Under the pieces are notes generated by a model, which was given only the letters and a program-made list of their open reading frames with translations, was not told where the DNA came from and did not search any database. From JAMXLL01 sp035279875 (GTDB lineage Bacteria; Desulfobacterota; Binatia; Binatales; Binataceae), in NCBI GenBank assembly GCA_035279875.1, contig DATEGX010000381.1, forward strand, positions 1 through 5,429: a stretch of 5,429 nucleotides of DNA. The letters are read 5' to 3'. Each line of letters opens with the position of its first letter. Position 1 is the first letter of the stretch. Both the position numbers and the translations under genes were made by a program. Below, in pieces: positions 5,386 to 5,429 of the stretch.

Positions 5386-5429
5386 ATGCATCTGATTTTA
5401 CTCTCTATGGGGGTCGAGACCCTAGAGAG
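5386..5429 (+). CDS. Start of an unidentified gene (3' truncated by window)
   Basis: ATG 5386 is preceded by a strong GGAGG (5375-5379) six bases upstream and stays open to the window end, reading MHLILLSMGVETLE. An alternative ATG at 5370, in another frame, is also open and reads MAEGFDASDFTLYGG, but its GGAG (5364-5367) is only two bases away, which is too close. Third-position G/C is also better in the 5386 frame. The hydrophobic beta-strand-like opening vaguely recalls the first strand of a Rossmann or B12-binding fold, as in some B12-binding radical SAM proteins, but 14 residues are too few to name a family. Confidence 0.45.
   Translation, partial: MHLILLSMGVETLE

Overview
This is a GC-rich bacterial chromosome segment with compact coding and strong GC preference at third codon positions. 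It carries ordinary housekeeping genes (glnE, aroA) around a small iron- or haem-related gene pair and a cytochrome P450. A full-length-type GlnE, a c-type haem-binding protein and a CYP125/142/124-like P450 together suggest an aerobic Gram-negative soil or sediment bacterium, perhaps proteobacterial or from a deltaproteobacteria-like lineage such as Binatota. That placement is inference, and no rRNA or other lineage marker is present.

Layout. Bases 1-1500 (+) are the C-terminal half of glnE, the glutamine synthetase adenylyltransferase; the gene is cut by the left edge. The 103-base gap after it holds a weak terminator-like hairpin, a sigma70-type promoter (TTGACA, 18-base spacer, TAGATT) and a good Fur-box match over the expected transcription start. 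These lead into a two-gene unit. The first gene (1604-1960) is a secreted Cys-free cupredoxin-fold protein of the type often found with FTR1/EfeUO iron uptake. The second (1964-2419, only 3 bases later) is a membrane-anchored haem-binding protein with CxxCH. Converging on this unit is a cytochrome P450 on the minus strand (2448-3695).

The 136-base gap between the P450 and the divergent aroA (3832-5112, +) contains a perfect 6+6 palindrome and a weak aroA promoter. aroA encodes a complete EPSP synthase, step six of the shikimate pathway. After aroA there are about 260 bases of AT-richer non-coding DNA with short hairpins and a small tandem repeat. The window ends in the first codons of another plus-strand gene, most likely starting at ATG 5386 behind a strong Shine-Dalgarno.

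How the genes relate. The only evident functional unit is the predicted iron-regulated cupredoxin plus haem-binding pair. It has no FTR1 permease or P19-type protein beside it, which makes it the most interesting part of the window. glnE (nitrogen control), the P450 (oxidation of a lipid or terpenoid-like substrate) and aroA (aromatic amino acids) look like independent neighbours. I see no tRNA, rRNA, CRISPR array, insertion sequence or phage gene.
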